Source: Albula goreensis (taxonomy: Eukaryota; Chordata; Actinopteri; Albuliformes; Albulidae). Taken from it: a stretch of DNA of 64,000 bases. The stretch's first letter is position 1. Each line of letters starts with the position of its first letter. The notes under the pieces were generated by a model. The model had not been told where the DNA came from, made no database searches, and saw only the letters and a list, made by a program, of their open reading frames with translations. Positions 58,801-64,000 of the stretch are shown piece by piece. The position numbers and the translations under genes are program-made. The DNA is taken from positions 44,099,682 to 44,163,681 of the forward strand of contig CM040742.1 in the NCBI GenBank assembly GCA_022829145.1. The letters are read 5' to 3'.

Positions 58801-61739
58801 TTTTATTATTTCAAAGGATGGGATTTAATTCATAGCCCGGTGAGTAATATGACAAAAAATGATGAAAAGTAAAAAGTGGATTAGATCAATGCAAATTTAC
58901 AGGGGGAAATTTATATTTTCACTTCATACACTGCCAGTGTTTTTCAGTTTACCAAAACGCAACTCAGTAATCTCACACAGCTTTTAACGTTTTTCTGAAC
59001 ATTGTACAAAATCCCAGTGAAAAACTGTTCAAACAAAACTGACATATTTCGGGATTTTGTTTTTGAGGAAAACCAGTACAGCGACACAATGAGCTTTGCA
59101 TGCATATGAAAATATCTATGAAAGACGTTCATTGGTGGGGAAAACTGCTTTCAGATGTGATGAAAAGGTACAGGACCTCTCCACTGGTGTGTGGGTGTGT
59201 CTGACTCAGTGTGTTCAAACCTCTTACCACACTGTGACCTCATACCTCTTACTGACATTTATATCGCCATAAAAGTTTATACCAGAGCTGTTACACTCCA
59301 GGTTCCAAGGTCCCTGGTGTCGGCTGGCATTGGTCCAAACCACACACCACACCACCTGATTTCAATAATCACCTCACCTCTTGATCCAGAATGGCAGTAA
59401 AGTAATTAGTGAAATCAGACGTAGGTGCGGTGTGTGGCTGGAGCAAATACCTGTAGACCGACCCAGCATCCAAAATCGCATACTAATCAGTGCCTACTAA
59501 ATTCTAACAAAAGCATACAGCTCTAACGTCAATAGTGCCTACTCCTCAGTGCAGTGCACAAATTTTCGGACACACTATGGTCGCTATTTTCTTCAGTGTG
59601 ATTGCTGGATGTTTGCAACTGATGTACATCTGCCATCAAACTTCACAGAACTCTGCCGCCTCCTTCTTTATCTATCCACCCAACGGCCTTGTGGGATAGC
59701 GCAGTCCTTGCACACTGCAGAACTTTGACAGAAGAGGTACGCCATCTGGGTAACACTCATACACTGATTTAGCCGGTTTGAGATTTCAGACACACTACAT
59801 ACTACGTGTACAAATTTTTGCCAACTATACAGGGCATAGTATATGATTTTGACAAGGCCAAAGTGGTCCTCCTTGAGCTGAACGGTCCTGGTTTACAGCA
59901 TGCAGAAAATGCAGCATGCAGACACTTACATTAAGTCAGCCTTTCTCCATTATCACCAGTTACGCTATGGTTCACAAGTTATCGCTGTGGTTGTCGGCGG
60001 CTGTCTTACCGCGCTCTCGTGGGTTTTGCCGTTGTAGCGCACTCGGACAAAAGGGTCTGAAGCTCCGTTGCGGTCCTTTTTGGCCAGGTCTCTGGAGGTC
60101 AAACCCACACAGCGCACACAGGTGAGTCAAACGGAGACAGAAGCTGATTTACAGAATAACATGTATGAACCATGTTCTTCGCTTTGACTAATGGATGGGT
60201 ACATGACTGAAGGCAGAGTTGCAGATTGTGATGGAAGGGGTTACAGTAATTTGGCAAATACTCTGTCGAGACGTGATTTACATTACATTTCATTGCATAT
60301 AGTCATTTAGCTGATGCTTTTATCCAAAGCGACTTACAGTTGATTAGGCTGACCAAGGGCCAATCCCCCCTGGGAGCAATGTGGGGTTAAGGGCCTTGCT
60401 CAAGGGGCCAACAGCAATGGTGTTCTTGCTGTAGCTGGTCTGGGGCTTCAACCACCAACCTCAGAGGTCCCAGTCATGTACCTTAGCCTCTAGACTACAG
60501 GCTTCCCCACAGTTACAGTGTGGGAAAAGATCTGTGCATTTATAACAGCCTGGCTAGCAGCATGCTCAGACCAGTAAGTATATACATACATGCTATATCA
60601 CCAAAGCACAATAGCAGGCTAATTTCTGCGCTATGCTTATTGTAACACCGCAGAGCCACTCAAAACACAGCAAAAGACAGGCTTGCCAGGAAGCAGCGGA
60701 AGACGGAGAGTCCCGTTTGCGCGCGCTCAGGTTTAACATCGCAACCGAAACAGCGTGCAGCAGCCAGACTCATCAGGTTCTCCTCAGGAGCGAAACGGGA
60801 TTTGCCGGTTTTTTTTTCCCACCATGTCTTTCCTCGTCTGCCTCTCTCTGATTGCGTTTCCACCCCCCACCCGCCCCACCAGGGGAGCTGCCGAGGTGGA
60901 TGGGTAAGGCGGTGAGACCGGGGGAGCGGGGGAGCTGAATGAACACGCATCCACCCCCCCCCCCGCCCCGGGCTTCCCCATCCCGCCGGTGTGCCAGCAG
61001 GAGGAGGACAGCTCAGCCGTGAAATGTGAGAGAGGAGGAAAGGTAAGGAGTGTGTGTGTGGGGGACGGGGGTGAGGGTGAGGGTGAGGGTGGGGGGGCTC
61101 CCGCAGTTACACAATGCCCGGGGAAAGCTGGTTAGCCCCAGATGCTGCACCAGATGGGTTTTAACGCTGCACACAGATGACGCTTGTATCACGCCTGGAA
61201 TACGCTGCATGGGAACGGCGGTTACGTTTTTGTGGGCACACGGTTTTCCACTGGCTCGTTTCACACGTTCACTCCTCCATCAAAAAAGGAATCAAAATGC
61301 CTGGGAAATACGATATGAAAGCGATACAGTATTAAGGGCACACTGAGATATGTGGGAAGGATTTTGCACATGCACCTGAGCAGGGATGCTTCTTTGAAAA
61401 GGTGACCTGATCTGATGGGGAATGCCCAGCTGATATTTCAAGCTTCTGGTAATAATTAATGATAGGTGTCCCTATGAGAGAACACTGAGCAGAACGTTCC
61501 ACTAAATATGGTAAAAACCCAATATGGAAGGCGAGACCCTGCACACAGGAGCGGACTGAGTCCCAGTAAAGGTGATCTCTGCGTTCAGGGAGGTGGGGTT
61601 CCTCACCTGGCCTCGAACACGTGGCAGCGGAGGGTCTTGGGGATGTTCCCGTCCCCCTGCAGGGCGATCTGGAGGTGGATCTCCCCCTGCACCTCCTCAT
61701 CAGGGTCCACCTCCGTGAGGTTCACCCACCCGTCCATCC
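39135..61739 (-). CDS. rasa4: rasa4 (CAPRI), calcium-promoted Ras GTPase-activating protein, 5'-incomplete, 17 exons
   Basis: Coding join on the minus strand: 61739-61607, 60091-60010, 58631-58497, 57898-57807, 53729-53612, 52322-52169, 51586-51522, 50858-50746, 49178-48986, 46960-46823, 44877-44733, 43969-43797, 42961-42824, 41864-41729, 41628-41508, 40458-40400, 39262-39135. The total is 2123 bp: two bases of a split codon, then 706 codons and TAG, with continuous phase. Numbering here starts at the first full codon in the window. The order is end of C2A, C2B (about 38-160), RasGAP (about 187-420), PH (about 470-575), Btk zinc motif (586-608) and a C-terminal tail ending LLELQT. GAP Arg finger R245, the FLCLR..SPA motif around R375, and Btk H586/C597/C598/C608 are all present. 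The family stimulates Ras (and Rap) GTP hydrolysis after Ca2+-driven membrane recruitment. The tail identifies RASA4 rather than RASAL1. Human RASA4 is about 803 residues, so about 100 N-terminal residues lie off the right edge. Confidence 0.95.
40400..40458 (-). CDS. rasa4: rasa4 exon, C-terminal tail
   Basis: This 59-bp exon encodes residues 645-664 and part of Gly665, DKYLDMIKPEGGNGRESTA after the split Arg. The acceptor is TCTCTCCAG|G and the donor GCAG|GTAGGG. The tail is poorly conserved in the family, so support is splice borders plus exact phase to both neighbours. Confidence 0.82.
40640..41088 (+). repeat. 44-bp minisatellite, about 10 copies
   Basis: Unit: ggctgagacctgcattctgc then tctaatgcactcacctgcaa gcat, repeated every 44 bp with one 43-bp copy and rare substitutions (gcgctc, cactaac). 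The high similarity between copies suggests recent homogenisation. Confidence 0.95.
41085..41340 (+). mobile_element. tRNA-derived SINE, plus orientation
   Basis: The head has a B-box-like aggttaaagtccc. It is followed by cttgagcaaggtaccctacc, ccagctgtataaatgggtag and a duplicated tail (gtcactctggataaaaatg, gacactctggatggcagc) ending in taaatgtgatgcaat. This is the teleost SINE body plan in which the tail mimics a LINE 3' end. It inserted at the end of the 44-bp minisatellite. Confidence 0.7.
41508..41628 (-). CDS. rasa4: rasa4 exon, completes Btk zinc motif
   Basis: This 121-bp exon encodes residues 605-644 and part of Arg645. The acceptor is CCACCCCAG|AC and the donor ATGAG|GTAAAT. It encodes TGCDKTRHGVTLQEWYDPLD then PDLESQLIYRHLLGVRQAM. 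C608 is the fourth zinc ligand, giving H-x10-CC-x9-C, the spacing seen in BTK. The intron separating it from the previous exon is only 100 bp, the shortest in the window. Confidence 0.95.
41729..41864 (-). CDS. rasa4: rasa4 exon, PH C-terminal helix and first part of Btk zinc motif
   Basis: This 136-bp exon encodes residues 560-604 and one base of Asp605. The acceptor is TTCCTTTAG|AGC and the donor ACCG|GTACTG, a weak donor. It encodes SVNELNQWLSALRKACSHNT, then NSYHPGVYKGDKWSCCHQKD. H586, C597 and C598 are three of the four Btk-motif zinc ligands. Confidence 0.94.
41865..42823 (-). other. rasa4: rasa4 intron, 959 bp, with truncated SINE next to its donor
   Basis: The intron contains a 5'-truncated SINE (42615-42802) whose tail stops about 20 bp from the donor of the PH exon. 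Nothing else was recognised. Confidence 0.75.
42615..42802 (+). mobile_element. 5'-truncated SINE, same family as 41085-41340
   Basis: Shares ccatactggctcagtaaaat, ggctgtataaatgggtag, tgtaaaactgtttaggtcac and ggataagagcatctgataaa with the neighbouring SINE. It ends in aatgtaatcaaatgtgatgc. The tRNA-like head is missing. It is antisense to rasa4. Confidence 0.7.
42824..42961 (-). CDS. rasa4: rasa4 exon, PH domain middle
   Basis: This 138-bp exon (46 codons, phase 0-0) encodes residues 514-559. The acceptor is CTCTAGCAG|AAG and the donor AAG|GTCAGA. Its product is KSSFIWLPRIRAVEKVEEKS then FGSANVMQIISSEDSGHMET and LYLDCK. A truncated SINE ends only about 20 bp into the following intron (42615-42802). 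A 46-residue in-frame exon in the PH domain is a natural cassette candidate. Confidence 0.94.
43797..43969 (-). CDS. rasa4: rasa4 exon, PH domain first half
   Basis: This 173-bp exon encodes residues 456-513. The acceptor is TGTTCCAG|GT and the donor AAG|GTTGGT, a weak donor without the usual RAGT. Its product includes TMEKEGFLFLHRTKDK, CMLMTSPFKKYYVTLS and KDTLSYSRTQHSK, the first PH strands. Confidence 0.93.
44296..44392 (-). mobile_element. small foldback element with tRNA-promoter-like boxes
   Basis: tggggacctctgg at 44296-44308 is repeated as a perfect 13-bp inverted copy at 44380-44392. On the minus strand the interior has TGGCTAACAGGG (A-box-like) and GGGTTTGAATTC (B-box-like), about 35 nt apart. 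It could be a degenerate tRNA-derived element; it does not fold into a clear functional tRNA by eye. Confidence 0.4.
44733..44877 (-). CDS. rasa4: rasa4 exon, end of RasGAP domain
   Basis: This 145-bp exon encodes residues 408-455 and part of Gly456. The acceptor is TCTCCCAG|GCT and the donor GAGG|GTGAGT. Its product begins AVQTIGNLDTLACCSKEPWM and continues VPLQPAIQQGIAQLKDFITR, then LVSCEEEE. Confidence 0.94.
44878..46822 (-). other. rasa4: rasa4 intron, 1.9 kb
   Basis: AT-rich intron with no exon, repeat array or RNA gene recognised. A ggggctcacaaactttcac stretch near 45750 resembles some Tc1-like transposon ends, but no partner end was found. Confidence 0.7.
46823..46960 (-). CDS. rasa4: rasa4 exon, RasGAP FLR block
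   Basis: This 138-bp exon (46 codons, phase 0-0) encodes residues 362-407. The acceptor is ACCCGCAG|AAG and the donor AAG|GTACCC. It encodes IAVTSFLCLRFISPAIMSP, KLFHLREKHADARTSRTL and LLLAK. R375 in FLCLRFISPA is the conserved arginine of the RasGAP FLR motif that stabilises the arginine finger. The phase-symmetric exon could be skipped, but that would destroy the GAP fold. Confidence 0.95.
46961..48985 (-). other. rasa4: rasa4 intron, 2.0 kb
   Basis: AT-rich intron containing a degenerate SINE (48316-48522). No other recognisable content. Confidence 0.7.
48316..48522 (-). mobile_element. degenerate tRNA-derived SINE
   Basis: On the minus strand a B-box-like GGTTGCAGGTTCAAGTTTC is followed further on by a tail GACGAAAGTGTCTCCTAAAT-GTAAAATGCAAATG. 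The layout matches the 60275-60508 SINE but with many changes. Confidence 0.55.
48986..49178 (-). CDS. rasa4: rasa4 exon, RasGAP domain
   Basis: This 193-bp exon encodes residues 297-361. The acceptor is CACCACACAG|G and the donor AGG|GTGAGT. The product begins CAGLHRMQTEADVIQQSSAH and contains LHAIAQSATYCP and LYLRVQERFPDKEYR, the helical GAP segment before the FLR block. Confidence 0.94.
49179..50745 (-). other. rasa4: rasa4 intron, 1.6 kb, with minisatellite beside its donor
   Basis: Contains a poly-A run (49354-49379) and the 50-bp minisatellite (50346-50668), which lies about 75 bp from the donor of the 50746-50858 exon. Confidence 0.75.
50346..50668 (+). repeat. 50-bp minisatellite, about 6 copies
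   Basis: Unit: ctgactgactgattgcatga then ccgtatgactgcttgactgg and cttcactgga, with copies exactly 50 bp apart. The unit is itself built from gact/ttga sub-repeats. It is preceded by a related degenerate gattgattgcattg stretch (from about 50305), the likely seed of the array. Confidence 0.94.
50746..50858 (-). CDS. rasa4: rasa4 exon, RasGAP domain
   Basis: This 113-bp exon encodes residues 260-296 and part of Gly297. The acceptor is ATCCTGCAG|GTG and the donor GCAGG|GTGAGG. Its product is VAGMQYLHRVLTPIISRIFE then EKKYVELDPSKVELKEA, closely matching mammalian RASA4. A 50-bp minisatellite sits just downstream in the next intron (50346-50668). Confidence 0.95.
50859..52168 (-). other. rasa4: two rasa4 introns (50859-51521, 51587-52168)
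   Basis: These introns flank the arginine-finger exon at 51522-51586. They are AT-rich. Nothing is recognised except a possible degenerate foldback near 51990-52085 (agtgcatatacttgtactat, aatagtgcat). Confidence 0.68.
51522..51586 (-). CDS. rasa4: rasa4 exon carrying the GAP arginine finger
   Basis: This 65-bp exon encodes residues 238-259, SEPNTLFRSNSLASKSMESF then LK. The acceptor is TCTCGCAG|GT and the donor AAG|GTGTGT. R245 in TLFRSNSLASK corresponds to the catalytic arginine finger of RasGAPs (p120GAP R789 context TLFRATTLAS), so catalysis should be intact. Confidence 0.95.
52169..52322 (-). CDS. rasa4: rasa4 exon, start of RasGAP domain
   Basis: This 154-bp exon encodes residues 187-237 and part of Ser238. 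The acceptor is GTTGTAG|GGA and the donor ACCA|GTAAGC. It encodes IDETTTAESRQEVATNLVKL, FLGQGLAKEFLDVLFKLELD and KT, matching the mammalian ATNLLKLFLGQGLAKDFLD block. Confidence 0.94.
52323..53611 (-). other. rasa4: rasa4 intron dominated by a purine repeat
   Basis: Nearly two thirds of this 1.3-kb intron is the purine/pyrimidine repeat at 52772-53582. The remainder is AT-rich and includes the inverted gtgtactttcaacactaaca / agtgtacat...acactgttagtgtt segment (about 52624-52690). Confidence 0.8.
52772..53582 (+). repeat. ~810-bp G/A-only-like minisatellite (12-bp unit ggggcaggggaa / ggggcagaggaa)
   Basis: The plus strand consists almost only of G and A with one C per unit. Units of about 12 bp alternate between ggggcaggggaa and ggggcagaggaa, with occasional length variants. 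The sense (minus) strand is a long C/T tract. All six frames stay open for about 280-314 codons purely because the unit contains no stop. The tract begins about 30 bp from the splice donor at 53611. It has strong G-quadruplex and triplex potential. Confidence 0.96.
53612..53729 (-). CDS. rasa4: rasa4 exon, C2B-to-GAP linker
   Basis: This 118-bp exon encodes residues 147-186. The acceptor is TGTTTTAG|G and the donor AAT|GTGAGT. Its product includes GTLGSLRLQLRLRDETVLPS and SHYQPLVELLCQSV. An ~810-bp purine/pyrimidine repeat begins about 30 bp inside the following intron (52772-53582). Confidence 0.94.
53742..54632 (+). mobile_element. teleost interspersed repeat of unknown class
   Basis: Begins aaggcaagtttatttatata and reaches ttcaaagtgctttacaaatg. 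It continues through gaggttttaagcctcgactt and ends gctctacaaataaaatgta followed by (ATT)n. This start and end are, from memory, typical of a repeat seen many times in fish genomes. I cannot assign a superfamily, and it has no intact open frame. Confidence 0.6.
54607..54632 (+). repeat. (ATT)n microsatellite
   Basis: Run of attattatt at the 3' end of the interspersed repeat. Confidence 0.85.
55862..55890 (+). repeat. (AG)n microsatellite
   Basis: Run of agagag in the large rasa4 intron. Confidence 0.9.
56482..56706 (+). repeat. 24-bp (8-codon) degenerate minisatellite, about 9 copies
   Basis: Unit close to ggccttccagaactttctgc taga, repeated every 24-25 bp with about 20-30% divergence. The plus-strand frame stays open across all copies despite the divergence (AFYNFLLE, TFQNFLLA, VFKRSLLQ, GLRELSTG, GLPETSAG), within an open frame at 56235-56762. 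No homologue is known to me, and it is antisense in a rasa4 intron. Confidence 0.75.
57807..57898 (-). CDS. rasa4: rasa4 exon, C2B C-terminal strands
   Basis: This 92-bp exon encodes residues 117-146 and part of Glu147. The acceptor is CTCCTTCAG|GTG and the donor TACGA|GTGAGT. Its product VLFNINGLHSEQQEEGWFRL then GPEKPKHSQYE matches the mammalian QQEEGWFRL segment. Confidence 0.92.
58497..58631 (-). CDS. rasa4: rasa4 exon, C2B core and calcium loop 3
   Basis: This 135-bp exon (45 codons, phase 0-0) encodes residues 72-116. The acceptor is GTCAACAG|GTG and the donor AAG|GTGAGC. It encodes VVKKSCYPRWNESFEFELDE and VEVWDWDLVSKNDFLGK. D104, D106 and D112 complete the five-aspartate calcium site, so this C2 domain should be calcium-binding. 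Confidence 0.95.
59325..59457. mobile_element. palindromic MITE-like element
   Basis: The left arm ttggtccaaaccacacacca then caccacctgatttcaataat is mirrored by the right arm tagtgaaatcagacgtaggt then gcggtgtgtggctggagcaa. The arms are about 40 bp with several mismatches. The 'acctgatt' inner-arm motif also occurs in the 36127-36290 element, suggesting a related family. Confidence 0.6.
60010..60091 (-). CDS. rasa4: rasa4 exon, C2B calcium loop 1
   Basis: This 82-bp exon encodes residues 44-71, DLAKKDRNGASDPFVRVRYN then GKTHESA. The acceptor is GACCTCCAG|A and the donor GCG|GTAAGA. D50 and D56 (KKDRNG, SDPF) are the loop-1 aspartates that bind calcium in C2 domains. Confidence 0.94.
60275..60508 (-). 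mobile_element. near-full-length tRNA-derived SINE
   Basis: On the minus strand there is an A-box-like TAGTCTAGAGGCTAAGG, a B-box-like GGTTGAAGCCCC, then the body CCTTGAGCAAGGCCCTTAAC and the tail GTCGCTTTGGATAAAAGCAT-CAGCTAAATG with ATGTAATGTAA. This is the classic teleost SINE layout and the best-preserved copy in the window. It is in sense orientation within the rasa4 intron. Confidence 0.8.
61054..61095 (+). repeat. G-rich (GGGTGA)n run
   Basis: Four or more ggtgag/gagggt units followed by a gggggg run. Four or more G3 runs give G-quadruplex potential. Confidence 0.75.
61607..61739 (-). CDS. rasa4: rasa4 exon, end of C2A to start of C2B
   Basis: This 133-bp exon encodes fragment residues 1-43 and part of Arg44. 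The acceptor is GTCCATAG|GG and the donor GCCAG|GTGAGG. It encodes MDGWVNLTEVDPDEEVQGEI, then HLQIALQGDG and LRCHVFEAR. It is the first rasa4 exon in the window; the exons for the start codon and the first C2 calcium loops are not found in 61740-64000. The first full codon happens to be ATG but is internal, because the exon starts mid-codon after a splice acceptor. Confidence 0.93.
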
Positions 61740-61780
61740 CTATGGACACAGAGACATGGATGAATGCATGCACTCAGATA

Positions 61781-61864
61781 CACACACACACTCACTCACT
61801 CACACACACACACCCACACACACACTCACACATACACACACCCCTCACACACACTCACACACTT
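61781..61864 (+). repeat. (CA)n-rich microsatellite
   Basis: Imperfect cacaca/cactca tract directly upstream of the 61739 acceptor. On the sense strand it is TG-rich. Confidence 0.9.
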
Positions 61865-63070
61865 CTTCATTTTTGATGATTCTTCATTTGATTCCACATA
61901 AAAGATCATGTTCAACAGGAAAAAATCTTATTGAAAAGTCCAACATGGCATGCAGTTCACTGTCCAATAAGGAAAAAGGAAACATTGTCTCTTCCAAACA
62001 GCCATGCTCCCTGTGGCTGATATGTAGCAGTACTTTGCCAGTTGCTTTGCTTTGTTTTGTGCAGGCCTGCAATCTGCAGTCCACACACTACAAGCCTGTG
62101 GACATGACCAAACACTGCCAAAAAAGACTGTGAACTTGCAGTTATATCCTTGGCTACTGATGGCAGCAGTCAGAGACTGATATTTCAATAATTTTGAGAT
62201 GAAAGTTTTTTTTAAGACACACACAAACACACCCAGAATCTGCAAACACTGCAGCCCTTCAGGACTAGAGCCCTAGGTAATAGTTTCAGTGATTAAAAAG
62301 TGTGTTACCCCCATGTTTCAGTACCCCTTCAAGACCCATTACTTCAAATGTGTATCTGAAGCACCCAGAAATGCGCCATGCTTCACTGTCCCAGCTTGCA
62401 GTAGCCATGCTCATCCCGGAAAACTCTACTGTCAGTCCGGGAGAGGGAAGATGAATCTGAAGCACGGGAAGTCAACTTGCATCTTCTTGCATCACATCCC
62501 AGAAGCTGAGCTCATAGGAGCATGAGCTGGAGGAAGACAATTTGTGTGCAGCTTGTGTAGGTAGACTGAGAGCGCTCAAGTGACTAGCGGGGGATGGCGG
62601 ATGGTGATATAACACACAGGCACAAACACAAAATGATTCAACAGTCCAAGGTCTTGACTGAGGAACATGACTAGTTGTGCAGCTGTATAAAGTGTTAGAG
62701 TGCTAGAGTAGACCAAAAGCATGCACCCACACTGGCTCCTCTTGGGTAACATTGGTTTCCTGACTTAACGATTTATATGCTGGTAAAATTAGTATGGTAA
62801 AACTTCTCACTACTTGTACTGTTTTGAAAAAGTACTGGGGATATGAGCTGCTCATCACAGCAGCCTTACAAATCCGATTTTGACCGCTTGTAGACAAACG
62901 TGTACCTCTGGATTTCAATAAACCATCATGAGACTGTCATAAAAAAAAAATACATTATTCAAGCTTCCACATATTCCCCCAGAGAGTTATAATAAGGGAC
63001 TGAGAGAAGGTCTAACACAGTATCTGTCTCATACACAGGTTAGGAATGAAAAATATGAAACAACTAGGGA

Positions 63071-63072
<2 letters not shown>

Positions 63073-63104
<32 letters not shown>
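63073..63104 (+). repeat. (ATT)n microsatellite
   Basis: Uninterrupted tattatt run. Confidence 0.9.
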
Positions 63105-64000
63105 AGATGTATAAGGTATTTCACGTGACAAATCCAGGTTACATCACAGTGCACTTCTACCATTAGGGACTGCCAGATTGCATAAAGACAACATGCCATA
63201 GTCATTTATAAACCTGGCTTACAGGGGCTTACTATTATTATTCTGATGTTAAGATAAAACAGCTAATGCAAAGGCCTGTGTGAGAGATTTCATATGTCTA
63301 TGCACTTTAGTACTTCCTGCTGCAGTGTGCTCTCTATTCACATGAGGGGAGCAAAGCCTCCAGTTCCGTGAACATTCAGCCAACAAAGTAGAGCACACCA
63401 CTTCCAGGAAACAAAGGGCTGTTACTGTGTGGTACAAATATTAAAATAAAAACCAGCCTGACGCTTAACAACACAAAATACAGCGCGCTACTTTTACTTC
63501 TTTCACTAATCGTTCATCGAGTTATCAGGAGAAGCGAATGTTCGCTTGTTTGTCTTGGTGAAACCGCAACGGTGCAACACGACTGAAAGCATGCCCCTCT
63601 TTCTCCCTCTCTCAGTCGGTCTATCTCTTCTTGGCTCGCTATTTTAATCCAGAGAACGGTAAGTCCCGGAGAGACGGACGACCATCCTGAAAGAGACATC
63701 ACGGTCCAGCACTTGTTTATCCTTGTGGAACTCTTGACTAAAGAGAGTAGACTTTTCCCTTGATTAATATTCTCGGGCAAGCCTCTTCAAGGCCCATTAC
63801 ATTTTACTACACTGTTGAGTGGGACAGAAATAAATCCTAAACAACCAATCAGACTTTTCCACAAAAGTCAGATGGAAAAAACATGCAAGGTCTTTTATGA
63901 GGCAGACAGCTTGAGACAAACCCAGAGAATGTGGTCAACGGTCTGTGCTAACACCATTAGTGGAGAAGGAGAGACGCTCAGCTGCCTAGATACAAGCAGA

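Larger units (their letters stand above)
57899..60009 (-). other. rasa4: two rasa4 introns (57899-58496, 58632-60009)
   Basis: These introns flank the exon at 58497-58631. The second holds a palindromic MITE-like element (59325-59457), followed by sequence (about 59460-59850) with 'cacactacatactacgtg' and 'catagtatatga' motifs, possibly another degenerate foldback element. Confidence 0.7.
60092..61606 (-). other. rasa4: rasa4 intron, 1.5 kb, with SINE and GC-rich patch
   Basis: Contains a full SINE (60275-60508), a GC/CpG-richer patch (about 60690-61010) and a G-rich run with GGGTGA repeats (61054-61095). No exon was recognised. Confidence 0.72.
61740..64000 (-). other. rasa4: rasa4 intron, continuing off the right edge
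   Basis: Upstream part of the gene. I searched for the remaining C2A exons (expected motifs such as SDPYC, DEDxLSRDD and IGKV) and found none, so they lie to the right. Contains a (CA)n tract (61781-61864) and an (ATT)n tract (63073-63104). Confidence 0.7.

Noticed and set aside
59460-59850. Degenerate foldback element with actacatactacgtg / catagtatatga motifs
   Set aside because: The short AT-rich similarity to teleost hAT- or piggyBac-type MITEs is suggestive, but I could not define mirrored arms by eye. A self-dot-plot would decide.
39135-61739. RASAL1 as the identity of the right-hand gene
   Set aside because: Same domain order, but the C-terminus ending LLELQT, the GDKWSCCHQK Btk sequence and the FEEKKYVELDPSKVE block match RASA4.
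61508-62133. Plus-strand frames with HTHTHSLTHTH runs
   Set aside because: Translation of the (CA)n microsatellite joined to antisense of a rasa4 exon.
62289-62525. 78-codon plus-strand frame with several Cys/His (possible zinc protein fragment)
   Set aside because: The Cys/His spacing fits no zinc-finger pattern I know, and the sequence context is an ordinary intron.

Overview
The window looks like nuclear DNA of a ray-finned (teleost-type) fish. Short GC-rich exons with GT-AG borders sit in long AT-rich introns. The introns carry tRNA-derived SINEs with the '(c)tctggataa..aaatg..aatgtaa' type tail common in teleosts, palindromic MITE-like elements, microsatellites and several minisatellites. 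There is no bacterial-style gene packing, CRISPR array or phage. Two vertebrate genes account for all the coding sequence I can support, and both run on the minus strand.

(1) 11-30733, clip2 (CLIP-115, a microtubule plus-end tracking CAP-Gly linker protein). Ten coding exons were assembled. They carry the start codon at 30621, two CAP-Gly domains, a Ser-rich linker and the long coiled coil up to residue 805. The reading frame is continuous across every junction. The last C-terminal exons lie beyond the left edge. The 5' leader starts in the first coding exon, which has an acceptor at about 30734. The promoter and any upstream non-coding exon were not located.

(2) 39135-61739, rasa4 (CAPRI, a calcium-triggered Ras GTPase-activating protein). 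Seventeen exons encode the end of the first C2 domain, a full second C2 domain with its calcium-binding aspartates, the RasGAP domain with its arginine finger, a PH domain, an intact Btk zinc motif and the C-terminus ending in LLELQT. The phase is continuous over 706 codons plus a stop. About 100 N-terminal residues (start codon and most of C2A) lie to the right of the window.

Between the genes, 30.7-39.1 kb holds the presumed rasa4 3' UTR and the clip2 upstream region, with no gene I can support. The introns hold the unusual material: a 13-copy 76-bp minisatellite (18.5-19.5 kb) with a lone relic 15.5 kb away; three minisatellites with 43-50-bp units; a 24-bp (8-codon) minisatellite; an ~810-bp pure purine tract beside a rasa4 splice donor; several inverted-repeat elements; two pairs of dispersed repeats inside one clip2 intron; and CpG-dense intronic islands with paired SOX-like and RFX-like palindromes. 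I found no previously undescribed gene system. The novelty is in repeat architecture and possible intronic regulatory DNA.

The two proteins act separately. CLIP2 binds growing microtubule ends through its CAP-Gly domains. RASA4 is recruited to the plasma membrane by calcium through its C2 domains and switches off Ras-family GTPases. Their adjacency is best read as conserved linkage rather than a shared pathway.
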